From Protea cynaroides (lineage: Eukaryota; Streptophyta; Magnoliopsida; Proteales; Proteaceae): a stretch of DNA of 64,000 bases. The stretch covers positions 141,691,902 to 141,755,901 of the forward strand of contig CM053276.1 in assembly GCA_028583415.1 (NCBI GenBank), read 5' to 3'. The position numbers and the translations under genes were made by a program. Positions 34,171 through 45,927 of this stretch are shown here, one piece after another; positions within the stretch are counted from its first letter, which is position 1, and each line of letters opens with the position of its first letter. The notes below the pieces were generated by a model. That model was not told where the DNA came from, made no database searches, and was given only the letters and a program-made list of their open reading frames with translations.

Positions 34171-36950
34171 CAGCTCCCAGCCAAGCCATTAGGCCCCAAA
34201 TAAATATGTGTCAAACTAAATGGCGTCCAAGTACACGAGGCTTCCGTTACTGCAGGGTCTGGGGAGGGGCAGGATGTGTCAATCTACCTGTCAGAAATCC
34301 AACCTACTACCAAAGAAACCAGATTTGAAACAAACAAACAACAATCGAACTTGAGCTTAATGTTGTCATGGATGAAAAGTGCAAACAAAACACATGGGCC
34401 TCCACCAGATTGAAGAAATGTGCCATATTTCAAGAAAAAGTAGAAGAGTACAGGAATAATTTATATTTTATCAAAATACTAAATTAATAATCATACGAAC
34501 AATACTACAATTGTCAATCACTTAACATAGTAGCAGTGATGCTTGTAGCATAAATGCAACATTACAAAAGAGATCAAGCACAATCTACAAAAGGAATTCG
34601 AAAATTTATAATACTAAGACAACTCAATCCACATAAGCCTACTATCCTAATATTTATTTTCCTAGTATCATGTCTTCATATGCTTTAGTCTTTAGCCTCA
34701 GTGTAATAAAAGTAAAAAACGTTACCAAGGGAGTAAAATACTAAATTGCCCTAACTAAGAGAGTATAATTGCATAATTTGAATCAGGCAACCCCCGAGGA
34801 ATCCAAAGCCATTTGACAAGAAGTTTTACATTCACGAATACGTTAGTTTGAGATTCACTATAAACCTAATTAAAGTAATAAAATGGAGCCATCATGCTTA
34901 CAGTTTATCGAGTCTAACAACAGAGGTGAGAAGTTTTCATGTAACACAAGAAAACCAGTAGTAATACAAGGAAGCTAGAAACATTTACCAGCACAAATTC
35001 AACAAACGCAATACGGGTAGAATGATGATAGTCTCCAAGGAGTCTCAAGCGATAAACCTACACAAAAGAAGATGTACCCCATCAATAATTGTGATCAATG
35101 AGGGTGGGAATCTACTGGGTGAAGTAGGAACATAAGCCGGAAGCCCAATTCAGCAGTAGTTACAAACCTCCCCACAAACTGTTTCGAAGAAGAGTTTAAC
35201 ATCTGCCTGTGAAACCTACACCATGTGCAGAAAAAAAATAACAAACCAAAAGAATTAAATAACAAAATGACAAAAAGGATATCTAGTTTATGCTATTCAT
35301 TTTTCTTCGTAATAGTTGGAAAGATACCTTCTTATCGATATTTGTGCAATAAATAGTTCTTGCACACATTTCGCGTTCATCTTCAGACTGAAGACCACAA
35401 CCACCGTTAAATCATCAAAATAAAAGAAAGGGATCAAGGTCCAAGGACCCACGAGACTAAGGCCGGCAGTAAAATCTCTAACAATACAAATTATATGGGA
35501 AGTTGATAAAGTATTGCCAATATATGGATATATGTAATATGATGTGAATCAACATATTTTCTCACCCTAGGAAGAAAAGTCGGGTTAACAGGTGCAATTG
35601 CAGTTTTTGAAGGCAGCACCCTCACTGGGTAGAATCCAAGCATTGTCCCCGCAAGACTTAAAGCAGCCCTTGCACCTTCTGCACAATAAAAAGACAAATT
35701 ACCATTAGTTCACATTATAATTTCACAAATTCAAAAAGGAAAGCTGATGTTATGAGAATTACCCTCATCAGTGAACTCAATAAAAGCAAACCGAAGAACT
35801 GAATTTGGATCACCGCATACGCGGCAGTCAACAACCTTCATCCCATAATAAAGTATACTTATTCAGTGACATAAACCTCCATTAACAATAGGAAAAACGT
35901 TCGTTTATACTACAATATTAAAAGCGTTTCACATTAGCGAAATACACATTGGTTACCTGTCCACAATTAATAAAGAGGGCAGCAAGCTGTTCCTCAGTGA
36001 CCTGAGCACAAGAATTGAGTCCAGGACTCAGTGGAGAGACAGGCGTAGAAAAACAGAAAAAGTTAAATAAATCAATAATGGCAACCCAGAAATCCCATAC
36101 CTGTTGATCAATATCGGAAACATACACAGTCCTCCTTATTATCTCTTCTCGCTGAGCCATACTTGTTCGACTGTTCATTCTCCTTTTACCTGGATTATAG
36201 TTATTTTTCTTCTGAACAAGGAAAAGAGGAGAGAGAAAAATAAAACAAAAAGGAATGAAAGTGTGAGAAACAAGGTGAGGCACAACGCTCAGAAACTCAA
36301 AGAAATGGCAGTAGGGTGGAGAACAGTGGTCATACCCGTCTATTAGTGTTTCCATTGGCATTGCCGTTTCCAGGGCTGTGCGTGACAAAGTTGTTAGTAT
36401 AGAGACTGCCGCTGAGCGATGCATGATTGGTGAGCGACGGAGGAACAAATTCTTCGGCCATAGGGTTCAGCTTAGAGAGGAGTTCCTCCAAATCTCTCAT
36501 ATCTCTCTTGAAACCCTCACCGACCTCTCCGTTCCTCTGTAAATCGACACCGTTCGACCGGTGATGTATCTGGCCAAAGCCAGACTTTCCTGTGGCTCCA
36601 TGCTGTATCATCATCGCTCCCACCTGCACGTTCTGCACCCCATTTTTAAGTCCCTGATCAAGATTGTGCTGAACATGAGCTTTGTGGTTCCCAACGTACG
36701 CTGGAGAAGTCGCGGCCATTTGCTGTTGATGATGAAACTGCTGGACCATGTGAAAGGTCTGATCATGCGGGCGGAAAGTCTGATGATTCAGCTGCAAGTT
36801 AGGATCTGCCATCCTAACCCCTAATTGGTTTTGCTTGAGAGCTTCGACATCGTTCGAACCATGGGAATCCATGGTTCCTGTTTCTAAATTACGACTAGAA
36901 GTACCAACATTGATCCCCAAATCAATCCCCGCATTCTCAACTACCGCCAT
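19453..36950 (-). CDS. CID-type protein: PAM2 motif plus two RRMs (PABP-interacting)
   Basis: Ten exons, read 5' to 3' on the minus strand: 36950-36336, 36211-36101, 36001-35957, 35835-35763, 35678-35566, 35387-35328, 35215-35168, 35057-34989, 19662-19601, 19510-19453. All junctions are GT-AG and phases agree, giving 417 aa. Residues about 161-173 are the PAM2 motif LNPMAEEFVPPSL, which binds the MLLE domain of poly(A)-binding protein. A basic stretch KKNNYNPGKRRMNSR follows. RRM1 (about 232-310) has TVYVSDI and LRFAFIEF; RRM2 (about 329-405) has TIYCTNI and TRIAFVEF. The C-terminus VSPSKTPVRPRAPRPPMH is typical of the plant CID8-13 group. Likely role: mRNA regulation together with PABP in cytoplasm and nucleus. 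The paralogue cannot be named. Intron 8 is 15.3 kb. Confidence 0.93.
25590..26690 (+). mobile_element. RTE-like LINE remnant A
   Basis: Text homologous to the LINE copies at 31337 and 51375. It starts in the endonuclease-RT linker (aagattgcaagattatatca), then jumps to RT. The frame at 25778 reads LTLIIDELIRDTQDQIPWC, then FFVDDNVLVEE (the F(A/V)DD catalytic box). Later text encodes broken VVKIDDREVP, YLGSTI and RWHGHV-type C-terminal phrases and ends at ggtgggataaggcttagttg, the usual 3' end of plant RTE LINEs. A roughly 1-kb internal segment is missing relative to copy C, and a SINE fragment interrupts it at 25945-25988. Confidence 0.78.
25945..25988 (+). mobile_element. 44-bp SINE fragment with 16-bp target duplication
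   Basis: Insert aaggcgccccagtgcacgag through ctactgcagggtttacaa. Flanked on both sides by aaggttttaagataaa (25929-25944 and 25989-26004). LINE B has the uninterrupted site near 32409. The cacgaggctcccgctactgc phrase is the conserved head of a widespread plant SINE (Au-like, from memory), seen again at 34217. Confidence 0.72.
27970..28190 (+). repeat. Mutator-like terminal region (left end only)
   Basis: Begins gggaaaattacacagacacc and continues with acacagaaccaccccgcttt and a 'taacggcagagggtcaattt' block. This resembles MULE termini common in plants (gggaaaattacac... acccc). No right-hand TIR found, so only a partial element is supported. Confidence 0.35.
28380..29460. other. Low-repeat block of unknown origin
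   Basis: More GC-rich than its surroundings, with two frames that look gene-like but match nothing I recognise: 28554-28787 (MCYRKRLSLLCFPAAGIDFS...) and 29175-29456 (DLTISQIEAAKNIPFAEAVH...). It lies just beyond a Mutator-like end, so captured host sequence is possible. No function can be assigned. Confidence 0.25.
31337..33115 (+). mobile_element. RTE-like LINE remnant B with nested solo LTR
   Basis: Starts in the RT fingers (VKEALKKMKIDKAMGPYGIL, VEVWKDL, LFNKIMKTILDEWRR). Continues past the LTR insertion through RT palm text (IIDELPGDIQDQIP) to the C-terminal region and the 3' end gccgacccc ... ggataaggctgagctg. Multiple stops. Same orientation as copies A and C; antisense to the host CID gene. 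Confidence 0.78.
31787..32143 (+). mobile_element. Solo LTR inside LINE B
   Basis: 357 bp from TGTTGGGATTTGAATG to GGGTCAATTCAACA, so TG...CA with 5-bp inverted ends TGTTG/CAACA. Flanked by perfect 5-bp target duplications aatat (31782-31786 and 32144-32148). LINE C shows the unoccupied equivalent (aacaaatatgtgaacatag). A TATA-like acaaatatatagtg lies near 31930. Probably Ty1/copia by size and ends, but the superfamily is inferred. Confidence 0.85.
33274..33414. mobile_element. hAT-like MITE with 'aaatctcg' arms, copy 1
   Basis: Left catacttctaaatcttggcg, right cgagatttagaaccttg, inverted. Flanks gagtacac (33266-33273) and gagtatac (33415-33422) match at 7 of 8. Interior consists of repeated gaaatctcgaaaatctca-type words. 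Copy 2 lies in LINE C at 52054. Confidence 0.65.
34117..34167. repeat. (CT)n microsatellite
   Basis: About 25 uninterrupted tc units. Confidence 0.95.
34217..34300 (+). mobile_element. Au-like SINE fragment
   Basis: gtacacgaggcttccgttac, then tgcagggtctggggagggg. Same conserved block as the 44-bp insert at 25945, here extended further. No 3' tail visible. Confidence 0.45.
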
Positions 36951-37129
36951 GATCGGAACTCCGCAGTCGACGATTCCTCTCAGAAAAAAATCGATGATTT
37001 TAATCTTTATCTTATTTTGCTCCGACCGATCAAATGAACGAGAAATCCATTTTAGAGAAAAGAAGACGCAAAAAAAAAAGTAAAGAGCGCTTTGGATGGA
37101 CGGCAACCCGTAGGCTTACACGGTGGGCA

Positions 37130-38345
37130 TTTGTATTTGCCACATGGCGGATCCGTTAGACTGAAATTTTATAAATGAGTGATCCCATTATTCCAAAGTG
37201 TCGTCAGGCAACATTTTGATTTGATTGGAGTTAACCCCTTTGGTAAAATTTTCGTTTTAAAAAACCATTTGGTAAAATAAAATCTGAAAATATTGAAATA
37301 CTAAGTATTTAAAGAGAGTGCATAAAAATACTTAGGAGAGTAATCGAATAATAGATAAAAGATAAATAATTAAATTTGGCCCATCAATTTTTATTCGTGT
37401 CTAGCCAACCACATAATTTTTCACAAAAAGAACACAAAAATTACCTAATGTCACATCATACACGGACCGTACCTGCATCTCTAAGAAATCATCTCTCGTG
37501 ATGAATACTAAAATGGCCTCAATATTGTTGCTGATGAGAATCAAAGGGAAGACCAGTTGGAAGAGAAAGAGAAGCAATAACGAACAGATAAAAGTCCTCA
37601 TCATGACTTATCAGTTTTGAATGTCTTCTTTGGTAAAAGTTGGTTTTGGATGTTGATGCTATGCAAATGCAATTAAAATGGATTTCGATGCAAATGCGCA
37701 TTGGTCAACATTGAAATTAAAAAAATTTGTTCCTGCGAAACGATGCTTGCGTAGGGGAGTTAGCCGTGTGTTTTTTGTTCAATGGTTGTGTGTTTTTTGT
37801 TTAATGGTGTGGTTTGATTTTGATTTGATGTATAATGTGTAAAATCAAAATTGAACCATATCATTTACGATTTAAAATATTTTTTAAATTTTAGTTTTTT
37901 ATTTTTACACAATTACCTATGCATAAGGTAGGGAAGAGAGATTTTTTTTTTTTTCTTTTTGTAAGTAAAAGAGGAAGAGAATTATAAACAAATGAAAAGA
38001 AAACATTGAAATGATTTTTATCATATGTAAAAGTGGATTTAAGATTTAAAACTAAGGGATTAAAATAAAAGTTTAATCTATTTTTAACAATTTTAAACTA
38101 TAATCGAGCTGTTTTCAATGCTTCAATATAAACAGTTAGTTCGTTTCGATACATCGTTCGGTCTCATTAACACACTTACTCAAGCGGTAAAAATGTGTTT
38201 ACAAATGAGATGATATCCTTCGAACAATAAGAATCCCCAAAAAACTATGGGGATAACCTAAATGTCCAATGTTTGCATGCATTTTGTGTGTTTTTTGAAA
38301 TATGGTTAGTTGAAAATAGTTAATGTAGTTAGTCTGATGCTTCCC
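37130..38345. other. Intergenic DNA upstream of the CID gene
   Basis: Presumed promoter side of the CID gene followed by AT-rich repeats with a duplicated gtgtgttttttgtt phrase near 37770-37800. No gene or defined element recognised. Confidence 0.3.
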
Positions 38346-38348
38346 AGC

Positions 38349-38971
38349 TAAGGATGTCAAAGTGTAGTCAAGATTGAAAACCAAAATTGATCTGATCTGA
38401 ATTAACCAGGACCAAACCAAGCCGAAATCGTATTAAGCCATATTTGGACTAAGATATAGAAAATATATCAGTCATGGTCAGATTTGGGCTAACCCAATGG
38501 GCAGCCCAAAACCGATAGTAACCCGACCCCAAATTGATACCAAAACCAAATTTAAATAAAAAATACACCATATCTCTGACTTGAATTCTATCTTTATGTA
38601 TTCTTCATCTCACCTCTCCTCGTCAACCTCCTCCCACTCTCCATCTCAACCATATCTTTATGAATCCAAGTTTATTATCAGTTTTTTTTTTTTTTTTTTG
38701 CATGGGGCAGAGAAGAGAGATATCAAATATAGTAGAGAGTGGGGTGGGAATTGTTAACGTGTTTCTTACCTACATAACCATTGAGTCTAGACCAAACCCA
38801 ACCCATTACCAACCCGGTAGGCCCAATCCAATAAGGGCTCGAAACCGGACCAAACCAATAGCTATTGATTACAAATCAGGTTATCAGCCCGATAGCTTAT
38901 TGATCTGATCTCAGGCTACACCTATCAAGCCCAACATCGAAATGGCCTAGACAGGCCCATTGACACCCTTA
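38349..38971. mobile_element. Diverged hAT-like element with taagggtgtcaa ends
   Basis: Left taaggatgtcaaagtg and right cattgacaccctta form inverted ends. Interior has aaccgaaccaaacc-type words. No clear 8-bp duplication, so assignment rests on the ends. Confidence 0.45.
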
Positions 38972-39273
38972 CTCATAGTAGAGTGAAGATACCTGGGAGG
39001 TCACATATTAAAGTTTCCTATATTCACTGTGTGCAGTGTGTGCATCCTTCACCATCAATGTGATGTGCTCTTCCCCCTTCTCAATAGTTGTAGAAGCCTA
39101 TTATATAGGTCCCATAAACATTGGACTCATGGTTTGAGTCTATGGTATGAAAAAAAGGGATATCAATTACTATGGAAACCAATATGGGATCAGTATTGTG
39201 TCAGTACAAAACCAATGACAATGACACGTGGCCGATACTAAATTAAGAGATATAAAAAAACGAAGGTATCAAG

Positions 39274-40017
39274 TAAGGGTGTTAAAGGGTGCAGTTTTGG
39301 ATTTGCGATTCGGTTTGGGGCGTGAAAGGTAATATTGAAATGAAATCGTTTATTAAACTGTTTGAAAGTTCCTACCGAAACCGTTTATTAATCGGTTTCA
39401 GTTTACATTTTGTAAATGGTTTTTCAAGTTAATGGGTTAAACGGTTTCGATTGTCGGCTTTTAAACGGTTTAAACAATTTTAGTTGAGGTTTTACAAACA
39501 ATTTAACTTATTAGTTCTCCCAAAGGCTCAAACATAAGAAACTATTGAACTAGGAAATAAGAGAGGGAGAGAGAGAGAGTGAGAGAGAGGAAAATGGTGA
39601 ATAGAAGATGAAGGATTTTAATTTTATGATCTATTTTAAATTATAATTTTAGCATTATTGTCTTTTATTATCTTTAGATTTTACATTTTGTCTTTTAGCA
39701 TGTGGAAGTGATAACATCTTAAATTCAAAATTGAAAAAGCCAATTCAAATGTTTTACTTATGTACTAACTTGGGAAATTGAAAAGTTAAGTGGCATACAG
39801 TTTAATAAGGATAATTGGTTTATAAACGGTTTGATTATACGGTTTTAACTAGGTTCACACAGTTGGTTTAAGCGATTTAAACAGTTTGGTTTTGTTTTGA
39901 CGTACAGTGTCAAATTGTAAACCATAATTGAATTGTTTAATAAACGGTTTGTCGGTTACTGTTTAAACGGTTCGATCAATTTTGGTATATGGTTCTGTTT
40001 CAATTTTGACACCCTTA
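39274..40017. mobile_element. hAT-like non-autonomous element, 744 bp
   Basis: Left taagggtgttaaagggtg and right caattttgacaccctta are inverted. Flanks gtatcaag (39266-39273) and gtatcagg (40018-40025) match at 7 of 8, fitting hAT. Interior is rich in aaacggttt words and has no coding capacity. Confidence 0.7.
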
Positions 40018-40118
40018 GTATCAGGTATCGTATGACCAATATCGATATGAAATGACTAGTACACCATATCCAATCTCAATACCCAAAACCATGACTGGGC
40101 TTGTTGTTATTATATTTT

Positions 40119-40275
40119 GGGGAAAAGACAGTTACCTTCCCTGTACTATACCTTAATGACAGTTGACCCCCAAAGTTTATGGAAAAGATAAATGGCACCA
40201 ATTTTTAACGGTGTTAAAGTCATATTTTTTGTAGACAACTCTACCCTCAACCATAAAATGAGAGACGTTAACAAA
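40119..40275 (+). repeat. Mutator-like terminal region
   Basis: ggggaaaagacagttacctt, ... tgacagttgacccccaaag, ... tttaacggtgttaaagtca. Similar in layout to 27970-28190. No matching right end seen. Confidence 0.3.
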
Positions 40276-40899
40276 AACTAATGGAGACTCTCTAGTTCTC
40301 ACCACTCCGATTGCAGCTCCGCCAAACACGGCGACAATTTAGGTCTTCCCCTCCTTCTTTTTTCCTTTACTCAGGTGACGGTGGCCACCGATGGCGTAGA
40401 AGATGCAGCGGCAGTAGCCTGATGGTCAATGGTGGCAGTACTCCAGAGACAAAGAACCAAATCAAAAAATTAAGGATTATATCATCATATGAGATCGAGA
40501 AGGCATAATCTACGTACGCCATTGAAAAAGCTTCAACTAGCATATATCAATCTACCAGTAATGCAATTGAGAAAATGTTTATTTATCAGGATTTTCCAGA
40601 TTTGTTAGGTAAGTTTTTAAAGCAACCCAGCAATAGGAAAGAAATTTGGGTATAAATTTCAAAGGAAAGATCTCCGCTGATGAGTACCCTTTTACGGAGG
40701 TGGGAGGTGGAAGGTGAGATATCTCTGATAGAAGTAGAGTGCTCCGGGGAGTTGGGGGCGGCGGCGAAGGCGGAGATGGTGGTTTCACGATGCTTTTGTG
40801 GTTTGGGTTTGGTGGGTTGGAAAGAGAAAATGGATCTAGCGCCGAATAATGCAAAACCTCCACCGTGGAAGAAGGCAATGGGACCTCAACGAATACTCC

Positions 40900-41460
40900 A
40901 TTCTCAAGCTTCTGCTACTTGACATGGTATCAAAACGGAATCTTCATACTGTGATCTGCTAATCTCTATTGTTTTTCATCATATTTTCTTCTTGGCTGCT
41001 CAAATCATCATCTCGCAAGCTTATTAGTTTCTTGATCTGTTATTGCACATATCTACATTTTTTTTATCACCATTCAACTTTCTTTCTGCAATAATCAACT
41101 TTCTTTCTGCAATAATCACGATCTTTGGGTCTGATCTACTCTTTCTTCGACTTATTGCAACGATTTTCCCTGTTTCTTGCAATAATCGCTAATTTTTTGG
41201 GTGATTCACCTAAAATCTTAGGGTTTTCTCTATCTTATTGAATCTTGAACGTTTTTCATCAATGTCTTATGTTTCAAACATTCAAACTTCTTCTCCATCT
41301 TCGTTGTATCATATGGCCAAGATGTTCTCTAGATTTGGATCCAACAAATCCATCCCTCCATCTGAAATTTAATTTTGGGAAGTTCACCATGTCTCAAATT
41401 TCCTTGCCCGTTAAACCCATTATCTCTTTATTCTTGTAGAATACTGTTTCGACGGACCAG
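40900..41460 (+). other. Possible LTR-retrotransposon 5' junction and gag remnant
   Basis: tgaca at about 40924 is followed by tggtatcaaaac, 10 of 12 identical to the initiator-Met tRNA primer-binding site tggtatcagagc. An ATG at 41262 starts MSYVSNIQTSSPSSLYHMAK, gag-like in composition, but stops come soon after. No LTR pair found. Confidence 0.3.
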
Positions 41461-41799
41461 CAAGATGGAATAGTAGATGGAATAAAAAAAGAGAATGTTA
41501 GAAATTATTGTACTTAGGGTTTGAACCAAACTCATTATCCATCCATACAGTTACCATAGCACACAATAGAGAAACCACTAAATATGAATCATAAAGACAT
41601 ACCTGTCTGTGAAGAGATCGATCCCCATACGCTCCACGACGTTTCAAACTTTGATCAAAATTCCCTGGCTACAGTCTTCCACAGCCTCTAGAGGATATCT
41701 TTATGTCTCTTGCATAGGATCCCCCACGAGCCCTAGTCATTATCCATTGACCATGAACAGTCAGAACCATAGAATCTAAGGAAAGTAGAATCACATAGG

Positions 41800-42040
41800 A
41801 GGTCGATTTTCATATCAGACAGTTTTGGGTGCCTACAGTTTTGGGTGTCTAACACCTTCTCAAACTGTACCTTAAACGTTTATCCGTTATCTGATAAACC
41901 AAAGCCAATATGTTGGGTCATGAGTCAATAAAAGTCTTATATCCGGATGAGGCTATATTTTTAGGTCCTAGCCCTTAATCTATGTGGTGACTCTAAATCA
42001 TTTACCGTCCATTCAATGTGGGTGGATTTATGAGGTTGAA
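41800..42040 (+). repeat. LTR-like remnant
   Basis: gttttgggtgtctaacacct, ... gaggctatatttttaggtcc, ... tgtggtgactctaaatcatt. I associate this wording with plant LTR retrotransposons, but no ends or target duplications are visible. From 42040 to 45045 nothing else is supported. Confidence 0.3.
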
Positions 42041-45000
42041 AGAAGAATTTTAAAATATTATTCTTTATAATCTTTCTTTGGACAATAGTCATAAACCCTT
42101 ATGATCAGGGCAAAATATAATAATATACAGTTTAACTTCTAAAGATAGATAATCTAAAAAGAATAAATTAAAGGTTTTGGTACTCTTATGGGCTCAGACT
42201 ACGATTAATGCTTAAATGTTCAATCTACTGCACATTCTTACTCAGAAGTTTCATAATCTTTATTCTTTTTTTCACTTAAGCCTGTCTAGCTTTATAAATT
42301 TTTTCTTTACATGTCCTTTATGAGTTACACTACAATAATTTCATTATACTTAGATCCATTTTATCTTGTAGTTTCTTAATGTCTAATTCTTTGTCATAAA
42401 GTTTTTTACTATTCAATGAAAAAATATTTTTCTTTCTGTGGGTTCTCTACCCCTTTCGTAATTTGCCTTTGTCTAGATATATATATTATGCACTATGACA
42501 TTGACATTCATATTTTTTCCTTTTCTTTGAATTTCTATCATTAGTTCTTTCACTTTGGGGTTCATTATATTTTTGAGTACTTTGACTATACAATTATTAT
42601 GAGGAAGTGAAAAATTTAAAACGTCACCTATATAGGTTTTAATAAACCTATAAATATTCACTTATCCTTGACCTACAATAGCTCTACCTTATACTTCCTT
42701 ACATTCCCAATTCCATCTATTAAGGTTATACCCTTCCTTTTTTTTTTTATATATATATATATTCTCCACGTGGAGAAATATGAATCTTACAATCACCACT
42801 AGTTCCCAGTCATTTAACTCTACCATATACAGTTTTGTTGTCTTTTTTTTTTTCATCCTTAACGTCTTAAACCTTCAAAACAAAAAGCTTTTTTTTACTA
42901 TTGTGCATGGTTTGAAAGGATCATGTTAATAGCTTATTCTATCCTCCAAGGAAGAGGTGTCACGTGTCACTCATAGGGTAACTCCATCCTTCTAGATAAA
43001 AATTTCCACTTTGTCACATGTCAAGTTCGCAAGTACTTAGCGTATGATTGCGATGATATTATCGATAACTGATTACTCCCTATATTTCATGTAAAATAGG
43101 AGGAGAGTCTAGAGACGTGCTATGGGCCACCTCCTCCACCATCAGCGACACTTGTTGGACACATTAGAAATCGAAGAACATGTCAACTCATGGCCGCGGG
43201 ATCATAATCAACGATCTTAGATTGTAATCGACTGAAGTCTCTAAGAGACAGTTACATTCACGATCTCAACTACCTAAATGGCGTATCCGGCTCACACAAG
43301 ACGTACAATGGTCTATATAATCACTCCACGATCACATGTAAATGGTAGAGAGCTTCTACAATGAGAACACTCAAAACATACCCCATTACATTGGGGAGCT
43401 TACGATTACTTGTAGCTTCATATTGCCTGCTATGTTACTGACTTGATCATCGAAATGGTCGTTGGATCACCCAATCCAACCTATGGAGATCTTTTTTGAC
43501 TATTGGATAAAAATTGCATGATTTTAAATCAATTGGATATTTGATTTCTAAGTCAAAATCAATCACAGGGTCTTCTTTATACTGCTCATGCACACATACA
43601 CCACTCTCTTCTTTATTTCTCTGTGGGGGGCAGTTAGTCCATCTTTAGATGCACTGTCCTGTAGCTTTACATTCTTAAGTTTTTATTTTACCATTTGCCC
43701 AACTCCAAATTGAGGTTAAAGTTGATGTTAGTAGAGTCTTTGGTTCTAACCATCCCCAAAATATATCTCATTCACTTCATTTTTTTTTTTAATAAAATCT
43801 TTTACTAATATCATTTAAGTAATCCTATATATTTACACCATCGTGATTAAATGCCATTAATTTGAATGGCCAACAATGTGCAGGCATGCTTTCTAGTCAA
43901 TTTGGTTAGCTCAAGACACATCAACAAACTTAACAACACCTATTTAAAATACTTTAGCTTGATTTCACTTGTAAGTTGACCAGCACAGCCTATTTGTTTG
44001 CCATATAAAAATTCTGACTAATGGGTATTTATATTTAGAAAAGTACGCAGCTTATCACCATACAAGTAAACGTGGAAGTGATTTATCATTATATAATTAT
44101 CAACAACCGTCGTTGTTTTACATATTTTTTTTCGAGTACATACGTAAAAGAAAATTTATCCTCATGGAAAAAAATCTATAAATTATATTATAAGAGTAAA
44201 AAAGAAAAATTACAATTTATTTGAAGGCATATCTTTCTTTTAATTAAGTAGATCGAACATCAGAAAAGAAAATGACATGTGGATGACTATACAACCCACG
44301 GTTCACGATGAATGAAAAAATTCACCTGATTTCAATATTCTTCAATTTCTATTGTATTAAATAGTTGGTGATTGCAAGACTCTATGACCACAGCTCGCCA
44401 ACTGATTTCATTGTTTTCAATGTCACCTGAGCACGTTTGTAAGAACAAGGCATGAATCTGTTTTTCCCATAGTGCACTCAAGACTGGGGATGGCAAATGA
44501 CGAAGAAGATTCTCTTCATTTAAACAGCCCCTCCTGGAGATTCGGACAGATTTTGTGTAGTACGAACAAATCAACGTGTGAAAGATAACTCGGAGTGGTA
44601 CTATTCCCAAACATGAGACGGATGATCAGGTTATGCAAATTTGGAGTTGGATCGTATGTAGTACTGCTGTGTAGTAGTGCCGATTTTTATCATTGAGACT
44701 GCATCATTGGGTGATTGATGCACTCTCAATATTAAAGATTTGTAGGGGGGCTACACTGTAGCACTCACTGCAAACAATATTTTTCCTGCAAACTTTCGTT
44801 TGAATTCTAGGTACAAAGTAAAAGAGAAGAAAAACTAGAAAGCGGTAATCCGGTGGGGTCTGACATTGTCTTGGGTATTCGTATTAGTCAATCCGTATGG
44901 ATACCGTATGTGGTCGATGTAGATATATGGTATTGTTTTGCTGAATTGGAATGGGTAATATTTAACCAACACGTGATTGATATCTGATTGATATCCACAT

Positions 45001-45045
45001 CCAATACATGCTATTAATTAAAACCATTCCACATCATCCACGTCC

Positions 45046-45256
45046 TCTCTTCTTAGAGGTTTGGGAGGAGAGGTGGCAACTGGATGGTCGACATATGGGG
45101 TTTGGATGAATCTGAGCCTTTCATCTCAATCTACAAGTTGAGCCGACAAGAAGGTGTTGACTTGGATGAAGAGTTTGGATTCATCCAAGCCTCAACTGTC
45201 AGTCATCTAATAGGGTACTGCCCCTCTCGAACCGCTGGGAGGAGAGGATTTATAAT
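45046..45256. mobile_element. Foldback Mutator-type MITE, copy 6
   Basis: Left tcctctcttcttagaggttt, right cgaaccgctgggaggagagg followed by attt. Inner phrases ggatggtcgacatatggggt and gatgaatctgagcctttcat match copies 1-3. Target duplication unclear. Confidence 0.6.
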
Positions 45257-45927
45257 GATTACTCCATAGTCCGTAATTACGTTTTCCGATATGGTAAAAC
45301 GAATCCCTGGATGTTGTCTTGATTTTCAACTGTCAGATTGGTATCGAACTGGCTAGATTCAACGACATCTTAGATCATATTCCCTATTTGATTCTACCAT
45401 TACAAATTTAACAAAGTTAATAAATACCCGTATTATTTCAGTTTTTCCAACCGTACAAGTTATTCAAGACGTTGGGCATGCCTTGGGGGAGGGAGAGAGA
45501 TCGTTGAAAAGACGGTGAAAGAAGGATTTAGATTGTCAAGTTTCCTTTTTCTCGTCTTCTCGAATTTTGCAGGAGATCAAAACGAGCGACAATCTAGGGT
45601 TTGTTGTTGTCATTATTGGAGTAAATTTCGATTGCCTTGGGAATGTGCCTGCGCTCAAATATATCAATTTGACGAATTCTAATATTTAGCGGACATCGTC
45701 CTGGCATCAAACAACGCGGGAATAAATAGTGCGAGCAAAATAGTGTGTTTCTTCCCTTGTTCACCGTTTTGAGCATTATTTTTTCTTGAGAATCCGTTGA
45801 GGCTACATAAATTTTTACCCCACAGATTGGGGATCGGTGGTTGGAGTTCGTAGGCTGAGTTTGAGATCTTTTATTTATTTTGCTGTGCTTGTTCCTTAGA
45901 GGTATAGAATCCGGGTTTTGATCCCGC

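Larger units (their letters stand above)
19663..34988 (-). other. Intron 8 of the CID gene, 15.3 kb
   Basis: Donor side CTG|gtaaatg at 34988, acceptor side cttttcatag|GCGGAAAG at 19663. It separates RRM2 between FVEFVL and AESAIAALNC. It contains LINE remnants on the opposite strand (25590-26690 and 31337-33115), a solo LTR, SINE pieces and a hAT-like MITE. Stretches 20000-25590, 26700-27960 and 29460-31330 show only AT-rich DNA and homopolymers; no gene recognised. Confidence 0.88.

Noticed and set aside
36561..37083. Plus-strand frames of 82-87 codons
   Set aside because: Shadows of exon 1 of the CID gene on the minus strand.
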